From assembly GCA_013166835.1 (NCBI GenBank), contig JABLTI010000015.1, forward strand, positions 1-64,000: a stretch of DNA of 64,000 bases. The letters run 5' to 3'. Of this stretch, positions 28,497-37,398 are shown piece after piece. The translations under genes were made by a program, and so were the position numbers. This DNA comes from Promethearchaeati archaeon. GTDB taxonomy: Archaea > Asgardarchaeota > Heimdallarchaeia > JABLTI01. The notes under the pieces were generated by a model, which searched no databases, was not told the origin of the DNA, and saw only the letters and a list, made by a program, of their open reading frames with translations. Positions within the stretch are counted from its first letter, which is position 1. Every line of letters begins with the position of its first letter.

Positions 28497-30989
28497 ATGA
28501 ACAAGAAAAATGATAAAACAAAAGAGCAAGGACCACAGCCCAAATTAGATAAGCACTATAACATAACTGAAACAGAAAGAAAGTTACAGGATCTATGGGC
28601 ATCAGAAGAACACTACAAAGAAATCTATAGCTTTGACTTTGAAGATACAGATAAACCATTATTTGCTATTGATACTCCCCCACCATTTACTAGTGGGATA
28701 TTACATATGGGGCACGCTTATTGGACTTCCATATCAGATCTGATTGGTAGATACAAGCGAATGCAAGGATTCAATGTTATTCTTCCACAAGGCTGGGATT
28801 GTCAAGGATTACCTACTGAATTAAAGGTTCAATATAAGTGGAATATTCCTCGTTCAAATCGTGAGTTGTTCAGAGCAAAATGCAAAGAATGGACTCAAGA
28901 AATGATTGATGATATGAAAGATTCCATGAAACAAATTGGTTACCGTCCAGATTGGGAGGAATTCGAGTATAAAACAATGGATCCGGAATATCAAGCTACC
29001 GTTCAAAAAACATTGATACAAATGCATCAAGTTGGTGATGTTTATGTTGATAATTTTCCCAATATGTGGTGTACCTATTGTGGAACCAGTATAGCTCAAG
29101 CAGAGACTGGTTATCTCGAGAAGAAAGGTTTCATGAATTGGGTTAAATTCCCTATTGCAGGTGAGAAAGATCAATTTATTGAAATTGCTACTTCCAGACC
29201 TGAACTTATTCCTGCTTGTCAAGCAATTCTCATTCATCCGAGTGATAAGCGATTCAAGAAATTCCAAGGGAAGAAAGCTCTCATACCTTTACTTGAAAAA
29301 GAGATTCCTATTATTATTGACAAAGATGTTGACATGGAGTTTGGTACTGGAGCTGTAATGAATTGTACCTTTGGTGATGAACAAGACATCAAGTGGCAAC
29401 AAAGACATAGTTTACCTATCTCAAGTATTGTTTCCCCAGACGGTCTTCTGCAAAATACCGGGTTACAGTATGATGGAATGCTAATTAAAGATGCTCAAAG
29501 AGAAATATCCATTGATTTGAATAAAAAAGGCTTTATGATAAAACAAGAACGAATCAAGCATCGTGTTTTATGTCATACAGAGCGAGGTGACTGTGAGACT
29601 CCAATGGAGTTTCTTACAACAAAACAATATATGATCAAAATCAAAGATTTCGCTCCTGATTTGATAAAAGCTGCAAAGAAGATGAAGTGGTACCCAAGTT
29701 TCTATCTAAGAAGAGCAACTGATTGGATAGGTGCTTTAGAATGGGATTGGATAATTTCGCGTCAAAGATTGTTTGGAACTCCTATTCCTTTCTGGAGTTG
29801 CAGTGATTGCAATGAAGTTATTGCTCCCTCAGAAGATTCAGAATTTCCTATAGATACTTCGTTTACTCCCTCACCAATTAAGAAATGTCCAAAATGTGGG
29901 TCCTCAAGCATAAAAGGAACACAAGATATTTGTGATGTATGGGTTGACTCGAGTCTAACAGCATTAATTATCACAAGATGGTTTGAGGATCCTGAATTTG
30001 CTAAGAAATGGATTACAAAGGATTCACCAGCAATTCTTAGATTACAAGGACATGATATTATTCGAACTTGGTATACTTATACAACTTTTCGAACATTGAA
30101 GCTTACTGATGGACTGTTTCCATATGGTAATGTTTTGATTAATGGTCATGTTCTCGGACCAGATTCTATGAAGATGTCAAAATCTCGTGATAATGTTGTT
30201 GACCCTCGAGATGGTATTGAGAAATTTGGAGCAGATGCTATTAGGCAAACAATATTAGGTAAGAAAGTTGGTTCAGACTTTCCTTTCCAATGGGATAAAG
30301 CACAGTATGGTAAATCTTTCCTACAAAAACTGTGGTCTGTTTCAAGATATCTCAGCATTTTCATTGATGATATTCCTGAGAGTAAACCAAAGTATTCTCC
30401 GATAGATATTTGGCTGCTTTCTGAGCTCGAATCAGCAAGAAAAGAAATCACAAGAACAATGGATATTTATGAATTTCATACAAGCTTGAAGATTATTCAT
30501 GAATTCACTTGGAGTAAACTCTGTGATAATTACTTGGAAAGTGTAAAACCCATTTTTAGATCTGAAGATTTAGCTCGTTCATCAACTGTTAAACAAATAC
30601 TCAAAGACACTTTATGGTCAGTTTTACGTTTGCTAGCACCATTCTGTCCACATGTTTCAGAAGAAATTTACCTAAACATGTTCAAGGACGAAATCGGAAA
30701 AATATCCATTCATGCGACTGATTGGCCAGCTAAAGATAAGAAAAATTATGATCCGAAAGAAATCGAGCTCGGAGCATTACTCATAGAAATCATAGCACTT
30801 GGGAGACAACAAAAAGCAAATATGAGATTAGCTTTGAATGAACCAATTAAACTAGCTACAATCACCATTTCAAAAGAATATCATTCAAAGATTAAAGAAC
30901 ATCAAGAATTACTCAAATTACCTCTACACATTTCCGAGATAAAATTGACTTCCGGAGAAGAATTAACCATTAAGATAGATAAAGAATAG
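28497..30989 (+). CDS. valS: class I aminoacyl-tRNA synthetase, probably valyl-tRNA synthetase
   Basis: DTPPPFTSGILHMGHAYWTSISDLIGRYKRMQGFNVILPQGWDCQGLPTE; DVWVDSSLTALIITRWF; KMSKSRDNVVDPRDGIEKFGADAIRQ; start at internal ATG preceded by aaggag. Confidence 0.88.
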   Translation: MNKKNDKTKEQGPQPKLDKHYNITETERKLQDLWASEEHYKEIYSFDFEDTDKPLFAIDTPPPFTSGILHMGHAYWTSISDLIGRYKRMQGFNVILPQGWDCQGLPTELKVQYKWNIPRSNRELFRAKCKEWTQEMIDDMKDSMKQIGYRPDWEEFEYKTMDPEYQATVQKTLIQMHQVGDVYVDNFPNMWCTYCGTSIAQAETGYLEKKGFMNWVKFPIAGEKDQFIEIATSRPELIPACQAILIHPSDKRFKKFQGKKALIPLLEKEIPIIIDKDVDMEFGTGAVMNCTFGDEQDIKWQQRHSLPISSIVSPDGLLQNTGLQYDGMLIKDAQREISIDLNKKGFMIKQERIKHRVLCHTERGDCETPMEFLTTKQYMIKIKDFAPDLIKAAKKMKWYPSFYLRRATDWIGALEWDWIISRQRLFGTPIPFWSCSDCNEVIAPSEDSEFPIDTSFTPSPIKKCPKCGSSSIKGTQDICDVWVDSSLTALIITRWFEDPEFAKKWITKDSPAILRLQGHDIIRTWYTYTTFRTLKLTDGLFPYGNVLINGHVLGPDSMKMSKSRDNVVDPRDGIEKFGADAIRQTILGKKVGSDFPFQWDKAQYGKSFLQKLWSVSRYLSIFIDDIPESKPKYSPIDIWLLSELESARKEITRTMDIYEFHTSLKIIHEFTWSKLCDNYLESVKPIFRSEDLARSSTVKQILKDTLWSVLRLLAPFCPHVSEEIYLNMFKDEIGKISIHATDWPAKDKKNYDPKEIELGALLIEIIALGRQQKANMRLALNEPIKLATITISKEYHSKIKEHQELLKLPLHISEIKLTSGEELTIKIDKE

Positions 30990-31133
30990 AAGAATTATTC
31001 TTCTTTTTCTTAATTTTTTTTCAAATAACCATCTGTTTCTATTTCTTTACCATTTAATAGAAACCCTTTTGAATTATTTTTATTCCCTTTAGTCGGTCCA
31101 GATGTACCAAAAAATTGGTGTGGTTTAAAAGAA

Positions 31134-32036
31134 ATGATAGGTGAAATATGGTTTTCACAAGTTTTCGGTCAATGGGGATGGTTAATTGCTTTATCTATCG
31201 CTATTGGAGTAAACGTTCCAATTTTTGTTTGGGTCAGGATAAAAAGACATCTAACACCCTTTGCTTGTCTGCTTGCAGGTTTTTTCGGGATAGCTTATTG
31301 GATGATTCATCCGATTTTTTATGCGCTCCTGTTTGCATTTTTCATTTCCAGTAGTATATTGACTAATTATCGTAAAAAGGATAAGAAAGATATCCAGGAT
31401 AAATTCGAGAAAGGTGGAGAAAGGGACACATCTCAAGTTTTGGCAAATGGTTTAGGCGGATTCATTTTCGCTGTAGGTTATTTGTTAACCTTTCTTTTAT
31501 CTACAAATATCATTATTTCAAATGCTTTTATTTTTGCATTTATAGCAACAATTGGAACAGTTAACGCAGATACTTGGGGAACAGAAATTGGAATTTTATC
31601 TAATGATCAACCATATTGGATTCTTAATCTCAGTAAAAAAGTGGATAGAGGAACTTCCGGAGGAGTATCACTAAAAGGTACTGCTGCTTCGTTTATAGGA
31701 GCCTTAATTATCACATTAGTTGCGTTATTAATTGAGATATTTTGGAAAAGTCCCGTACCAGATGTTTCAACTTGGCAAATTTATCTCTTTATCCCCTTGA
31801 CAAGTATTTTTGGTTTTATCGGGGGGATAATTGACAGCATGTTCGGAGCTTCCATACAAGGATTCTTTGAGTGTACAGTATGTGGGAAAGGAACGGAAAA
31901 AAGAGAACACTGTGGCGAACCTACAAAATTGTTGCGAGGAAATGAGTGGTTTAGAAATGATCATGTTAATTACTGGGCATCCTTTTTAGCTGGATTGCTT
32001 ATGTTTGGTGTTAGTTGTTTAGCATTTCTAATATAA
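31134..32036 (+). CDS. DUF92 / TMEM19-like integral membrane protein
   Basis: QVLANGLGGFIFAVGYLL ... GTVNADTWGTEIGILS ... VDRGTSGGVSLKGTAASFIGALI ... GGIIDSMFGASIQGFFEC. Confidence 0.88.
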   Translation: MIGEIWFSQVFGQWGWLIALSIAIGVNVPIFVWVRIKRHLTPFACLLAGFFGIAYWMIHPIFYALLFAFFISSSILTNYRKKDKKDIQDKFEKGGERDTSQVLANGLGGFIFAVGYLLTFLLSTNIIISNAFIFAFIATIGTVNADTWGTEIGILSNDQPYWILNLSKKVDRGTSGGVSLKGTAASFIGALIITLVALLIEIFWKSPVPDVSTWQIYLFIPLTSIFGFIGGIIDSMFGASIQGFFECTVCGKGTEKREHCGEPTKLLRGNEWFRNDHVNYWASFLAGLLMFGVSCLAFLI

Positions 32037-32043
32037 GATTGAA

Positions 32044-33213
32044 TCAATCTGCGAAAATCTCAACTATATCGCCATCTGCCAAAATATGGTTTAAACCAAC
32101 GGTTTGTCCCTCAAATTTCGCACTTGGACCATATATTTTTGCTAGCTTAAAATGATCAAAGAATCTTGTGTGAATTATTTTGGCAACATCAGAAACTGTA
32201 GCTCCTTTCTTCAAAACAATAGGTTTAGGAGCGATTCCACCATTTGGTTCTTTACTCTTAATCCTTATAAGTTCTAATTGTTGAAAAATTGTTTCTTGTA
32301 AAAGAACCAACCCTTCGTCTTCGGTTGCACTAACTGGAACAATAATGAATTGCTTCTCAAAAAATTCTTTCAGTTTCTGATAACTTTCTTTAGAACCTGT
32401 CGTGTCTCCTTTGTTTGCAACAATAATTCCTTTACTATAAGCCAAGCTGTAATCAAGTGCTTCAACTACATCTGATAAAGACATAGGTTTGAAGAATTTT
32501 AATGAGAAATTATAGATCCCGAGATCATGTAGTATTTCAATGATTTCTTCTCGAGACGCATCTACTTTGCTTTCACCAATTAGAATTGCTCCTCCAGAAC
32601 CTGTTTTCCGAAGTTCAATCGGTGGTTTTTCTTTATTTACACGAATGCTACCATTATAGAGCTCTTCTATTAAAATATCCATTTGTTTTTTCGGGTCCTC
32701 AGAGAGATCTATCACGAAAACTATCAAGTCAGAGGCTCGTATTTGTGATAAAAGCATAGCTCCATTTTTAGATTCAGTACGTATATTTGGGAAAATACTT
32801 GGTAAATCAATTAATTGAATGATCGCTCCATCACAATCTAGTACCCCAGGTTCAGGTTTTTCAGTAGTATAAGGGTAGTCACCTACTTTTGTATTAGAGC
32901 CTGTGAGTATTCTCATTAACTGTGACTTGCCAGAGTTTGCAACACCGATAAGAGAAACTTGGGCATCTCCTTCTTTTGGAATAACCCAGGTTGGACCTTT
33001 TGAGAGAGACTTTAGCCTTCTCTTATTCTCCTCTAAATCTGATTTTAACTTTACTAATCGGCTTCTTAATCGAGCAACCAATTTTTCAGTAGCTTTATGC
33101 TTAGGAACAAGGGATATGAATTTCTCTAGCTTGATGATTTTATCTTCTGTAGTATTTGCTTCATTATATTCCTGTTCCGCTAGTTTGGCTTCAGGACTAA
33201 GATTTGTCGACAT
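32044..33213 (-). CDS. DRG/Obg-related GTPase with C-terminal TGS domain
   Basis: GVANSGKSQLMRILTGSNTKVGDYPYTTEKPEPGVL, LIDLPSIFPN, ANKGD, and TGS-like C-terminus PKPIVLKKGATVSDVAKIIHTRFFDHF...LADGDIVEIF. Confidence 0.88.
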   Translation of the reverse strand: MSTNLSPEAKLAEQEYNEANTTEDKIIKLEKFISLVPKHKATEKLVARLRSRLVKLKSDLEENKRRLKSLSKGPTWVIPKEGDAQVSLIGVANSGKSQLMRILTGSNTKVGDYPYTTEKPEPGVLDCDGAIIQLIDLPSIFPNIRTESKNGAMLLSQIRASDLIVFVIDLSEDPKKQMDILIEELYNGSIRVNKEKPPIELRKTGSGGAILIGESKVDASREEIIEILHDLGIYNFSLKFFKPMSLSDVVEALDYSLAYSKGIIVANKGDTTGSKESYQKLKEFFEKQFIIVPVSATEDEGLVLLQETIFQQLELIRIKSKEPNGGIAPKPIVLKKGATVSDVAKIIHTRFFDHFKLAKIYGPSAKFEGQTVGLNHILADGDIVEIFAD

Positions 33214-33322
33214 AGTTAAGACGTATGCTCCTAAACATTAAATATTCTACAAGGAAGAAATGTAGTTATAACTTTTTAATTCTTACCTCTTGCGAGATAA
33301 ATCAATAAAAAAAAGAGAGTAG

Positions 33323-33342
33323 AGTGCGAAGTAAATCGCACT
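33323..33342 (-). terminator. hairpin plus poly-T terminator-like element for 33354-34931
   Basis: AGTGCGA/TCGCACT; minus strand then reads ctactctcTTTTTTTTattg. Confidence 0.55.
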
Positions 33343-33353
33343 AAATAGACTAA

Positions 33354-34931
33354 TTATCTTCGTCTTCTAATGATTGCACCTAATGCTGCTAAACCAATGA
33401 TTGTTGGTATGGCAATAAACCAGGTGAAACCAGGAAGAATGTTGTTATTAATGATTTCAGGGGGATTATAAAGAGGATTTCTGATTTTGAAGTCAACTTC
33501 ACCATGTATGGTACCAGTATCGAAAGAAGTGGAAGAATCATAAACTTCAATATCAATAACTGCTCTAATGTAAATGGCTGCTCCAATACCTGTGTCTGTG
33601 TAGCATATGTATCCATTTTCTTCTAGTGTATAAGTAGCTCCAGTATCATAAGCAACTTCTGGCATGATTGTACCGATAGTAAGATTATTTTCAACTTGAA
33701 CATTTACTGCTTCTTGGAAGTAATAGAAACTACCTTTTTGTTTTAGTGCAAATCCGCCTTCGATTGCGTGGAAGATAAGTTCATCAGCTGGAGGATTGAT
33801 GAAATCCATAAGTTCATCTATGTAAACTCCAACAACGGTGTCGCCAAGGATCATATAGCCTTCGTAGATTGTCCAATCAGGAGTTATTGCAGGTGCAATT
33901 CCTTCTGAGAATCCATGTGATGGTTCATCATAGAATGGTTCATCACCAGTAGTTATGGAACCAAAGAATCCATTGAAAACAACTGGTTCGGAACTTTTTT
34001 CGAGCATACCAGTTTCAAAATTACGGAAGTAAGTATCAGCCATATAATAACATCCTCTAACATCTGTAACAACAATACTCATTAGTGATTCTCCGACAAG
34101 AGCATCAGCTTCAGAAATAACATTGTTTAAATCTGTTTGATTAATGGCAGCATAGAGATCACCAGTACCAGTTACTGAAATATCAGCGATATCGACATCG
34201 AAAGCAATAACATCTCCGTTTGAGACTGGCAATGGATTGTATTCTTTAGAAGTAAATGAAATCTCAAAAGTATATCCTGAGAAATCAGTACCCATAAAGT
34301 AGATATCATCATAAATTAGATGAGTACAAATTCCATCAGATTTTCTCCAAGTACCAGAAATTTCTCCTGTACCATTTACAAAGGTTGCTGAGAAAGTATC
34401 CACAGTATCTGTTACTGTAAAGCCAATAGCACCTAATAATGTTGCATGTTCTGTATAGTCATCATTAATGAAGAACAACGATGGTCCACTACCATAAGTG
34501 TTATTCCAATGTGGAATACCTTCTACAACTGCACTTGGTGTAGCAGCACCAGCTGGTATGATATAATCTGTGGATATTAATCCATCACCAACTGTAATTG
34601 TTTCATCTTCTTCAAAAAGCAATCCTAAAGCATAGTTAATGAAATTACCTTCAACACCAGGTGCAAATTCATGATCATCTTCAACATACATGACCTTGAT
34701 ATAGAGAGTATTATCTGCAAAATTTGGTAAGGTAACATTTTCGGGCTCTGCTTCTGGTGGGAGTACTAGTTGATCAATGTTGTAATACAAAGTATCACCA
34801 GCGACTACTCCTATAGAAGAATCATAGTCTTGAGGAACTACTTGTGTTTGTTCTTGCACAGTTGTTCCCATCACAGATAATGCTGGGGAGAGCATTATCA
34901 TTATAATTAAAAGTATAAAGGACTTGTTCAT
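33354..34931 (-). CDS. secreted surface protein with PGF-CTERM-like C-terminal anchor
   Basis: Signal peptide MNKSFILLIIMIMLSPALSVMG; C-terminus PGFTWFIAIPTIIGLAALGAIIRRRR; paralogue of 35125-36771; start placed at internal ATG. Confidence 0.8.
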   Translation of the reverse strand: MNKSFILLIIMIMLSPALSVMGTTVQEQTQVVPQDYDSSIGVVAGDTLYYNIDQLVLPPEAEPENVTLPNFADNTLYIKVMYVEDDHEFAPGVEGNFINYALGLLFEEDETITVGDGLISTDYIIPAGAATPSAVVEGIPHWNNTYGSGPSLFFINDDYTEHATLLGAIGFTVTDTVDTFSATFVNGTGEISGTWRKSDGICTHLIYDDIYFMGTDFSGYTFEISFTSKEYNPLPVSNGDVIAFDVDIADISVTGTGDLYAAINQTDLNNVISEADALVGESLMSIVVTDVRGCYYMADTYFRNFETGMLEKSSEPVVFNGFFGSITTGDEPFYDEPSHGFSEGIAPAITPDWTIYEGYMILGDTVVGVYIDELMDFINPPADELIFHAIEGGFALKQKGSFYYFQEAVNVQVENNLTIGTIMPEVAYDTGATYTLEENGYICYTDTGIGAAIYIRAVIDIEVYDSSTSFDTGTIHGEVDFKIRNPLYNPPEIINNNILPGFTWFIAIPTIIGLAALGAIIRRRR

Positions 34932-35077
34932 CCTCAAAATTCTTTCACCAATTTTAATTTTAGATAAACTGGTAATCTGGTTATTGTTATAAAACACTAT
35001 GTATTGGGGTAAGGTCAAAAGTGAATTTTCCTTAAGTAATGAGTTAATTAAATTTTTACTTAAAAAAAGAAAAGAAT

Positions 35078-35097
35078 AATGCGATAAAAATCGCATT
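35078..35097 (-). terminator. hairpin plus T-rich terminator-like element for 35125-36771
   Basis: AATGCGAT-AAAA-ATCGCATT; minus strand continues attcttttcTTTTTTT. Confidence 0.55.
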
Positions 35098-35124
35098 AAA
35101 GTTAATTTTGGTTATATTCAGTTA

Positions 35125-36771
35125 CTATTTCTTCTTCTTTCTATATACGAAACCAGCTACTGCTACAGCAAATAATGATGGAATAGCTATTATCCATGTA
35201 AAGCCAGGGAAGATGCCACCTTGTATAAGCTCGGGGGGATTATAGAGAGGATTTCGTAATTTGAAGTCGACGTGTATCTCTAAAGCACCTGTTCCTGATG
35301 CTGGGGATGCAGAATCATAATATTCTAGTTCAACATCAGCTCTGACTGCAATTGCTGCTGGGATTCCTTCTTCGGTATAACAAACATATCCTTCTTCATT
35401 TACGGTTATTCTTGATCCATCATCATAAACCATCTGAGGATCGACACCGTCTAATAATGATATAGTGAAAGATGAAGAATAATCGTAATTATCTTCAACA
35501 TCGTAAGTAAGTGCTTGTTGCAAGTAGTAGAAATCTCTTTTCTGCACGAAATCAAAACTACCTCCAAGCGCATGATAAGTCATAGCATCAGTTGGAACTG
35601 AAAACAACTCAAGTATGTCAACAACATAAACACCAAGCATTGTATCATAGAGATTCATGTGACCTTCATAAATTTCCCAATCAGGGGTTACGAACGGAGC
35701 AAAATATGGGAAGTATGTATATGGTGATATTTCTGGCATTAGTGCTTCTGGAGAGGATGCTGCAACATAATAAAATGGCTGATTTGAAGTTAGAATTACT
35801 CCTAAGAATCCATTATAGACTATGTCTTCTGCAATTTTTTCCAATTGTTCAGTTTCAAAGTTATACATGTATACACTGCAGGAATAGTATAAACCAATGA
35901 CTTCATCAATGATGAGTTTTTGGAAAATTTTTCCTTCGAGGGCAGCCATATCATCTAGAAAACTGTTAAGACTTGTTTGGTTGATAGATGTATACAAGTC
36001 CCCTGTACCAGTTACTTCAATATTAGCAATATCCGCTTCAAACTCAACAAAGTCACCTACTGTAACAGGCAATGGTTTGTACTCTACTCTATCAAGTGAA
36101 AGTTCAATTGTTGTATCAGTGAGATTCATACCCATAAAGTAGATATCATCAAATAATACGTGAGTACAAACACCATCTGATTTTCTCCAAGCGGCATTGA
36201 TTAAACCAGTTCCATTGGTAACGGAAATTGAAAAAGTACTTGCTTCATTTGTAACTGTAAATCCAATTGCTTCCAACATTAATTCGTGAGTTGTCCATGC
36301 ATCATTTACCACAAAAACCATTGGGGGGGCGCTAGTTCCATTAAAGTGTGGTACACCTCTTACTCCTGCAGCAGGAGTTGCTGCGCCTGCAGGAATGATA
36401 AAATCAGTAGCTAATAATCCTTCTCCAACGGTAAAGGTTTCTTCTTCACCGAAAAGCAATCCAACTGCATAGAAAATCATTGTCCCTGTTGTATCTGGGA
36501 AAACATAATTTTCAAAAACAGCTTCGATTTTTAGAAAGATTTGATTACCAGCAAAATCTGGTAATGTAACACCTGGAGTATCGAATCCTGGAGGAAATAC
36601 AAGTTGGTCAATATCATAATAAATAGTATCGCCAGCTTGCACACCGACATCTGCATCCCAATAATTCGCAGAAACAGTAGTGTTATCATAAACTGTCATA
36701 CAGAAAACTGAAATTACTGGGGTTAATGTTAACATAACAACTAAGAGTATTATGTATTTTTTCACTCTCAA
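35125..36771 (-). CDS. secreted surface protein with PGF-CTERM-like C-terminal anchor
   Basis: Signal peptide; C-terminus NPLYNPPELIQGGIFPGFTWIIAIPSLFAVAVAGFVYRKKKK; full-length similarity to neighbouring ORF. Confidence 0.8.
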   Translation of the reverse strand: MRVKKYIILLVVMLTLTPVISVFCMTVYDNTTVSANYWDADVGVQAGDTIYYDIDQLVFPPGFDTPGVTLPDFAGNQIFLKIEAVFENYVFPDTTGTMIFYAVGLLFGEEETFTVGEGLLATDFIIPAGAATPAAGVRGVPHFNGTSAPPMVFVVNDAWTTHELMLEAIGFTVTNEASTFSISVTNGTGLINAAWRKSDGVCTHVLFDDIYFMGMNLTDTTIELSLDRVEYKPLPVTVGDFVEFEADIANIEVTGTGDLYTSINQTSLNSFLDDMAALEGKIFQKLIIDEVIGLYYSCSVYMYNFETEQLEKIAEDIVYNGFLGVILTSNQPFYYVAASSPEALMPEISPYTYFPYFAPFVTPDWEIYEGHMNLYDTMLGVYVVDILELFSVPTDAMTYHALGGSFDFVQKRDFYYLQQALTYDVEDNYDYSSSFTISLLDGVDPQMVYDDGSRITVNEEGYVCYTEEGIPAAIAVRADVELEYYDSASPASGTGALEIHVDFKLRNPLYNPPELIQGGIFPGFTWIIAIPSLFAVAVAGFVYRKKKK

Positions 36772-36990
36772 AATTGTTCACCTTTGATTTATTCTAAACT
36801 ATACCAAGAATTCTTGACATGTTTATAGCTAATAATTTGCATCCAACATTAATAAAGGGTTGCTCCTTTGACGTAAAGGACTTGAAGAAACAGAAAAATG
36901 ACTTCATTATCATTCCATACTCCTTCTATTTGAAGCATTAAAGCTACTAATCTGTAAATACTAATAAAGAAAGAGATGTAATGTAGAAAT

Positions 36991-37398
36991 ATGCCAAAGA
37001 AACTAACTATTAGACATCTAGAGAGATGTGTTGGATGTCTATGTTGTGTGATGGCTTGTGCTCGAGAGAGATTCAATACTCTATCTATAGATCAATCTGC
37101 CATTAGAGTAAAGGCCGCAGGTCAAACAGCGTATTATGCAGTAGTAGTTTGTAGAGGGTGTAAAGATCCAGTTTGTTTACGAGCTTGCCCTACAAATGCT
37201 CTCCGGAAAAGAAAAGGAGGAGGAGTAATTCTAGATCCATCAAAATGTGATGCTTGTGGGAGTTGCGAAAAAGCATGTATGATCGGAGCAATTAGGTTAG
37301 ATCAAAAACAAGGTATACCAATAGTTTGTATTCATTGTGGAAAATGCGTTCCTTTCTGTCCACATGGAATCTTAGAAATGGAGGAAGTTGAAGGATGA
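36991..37398 (+). CDS. 4Fe-4S ferredoxin-type electron transfer protein (AOR partner)
   Basis: CVGCLCCVMACARE, CKDPVCLRACPTNA, CDACGSCEKACMIGA, CIHCGKCVPFCPHG cysteine motifs. Confidence 0.92.
   Translation: MPKKLTIRHLERCVGCLCCVMACARERFNTLSIDQSAIRVKAAGQTAYYAVVVCRGCKDPVCLRACPTNALRKRKGGGVILDPSKCDACGSCEKACMIGAIRLDQKQGIPIVCIHCGKCVPFCPHGILEMEEVEG

Noticed and set aside
28234-28659. ORFs 28234-28500 (+) and 28300-28659 (-) before valS
   Set aside because: Neither has recognisable domain or good RBS; one overlaps the valS start, the other is antisense to it.
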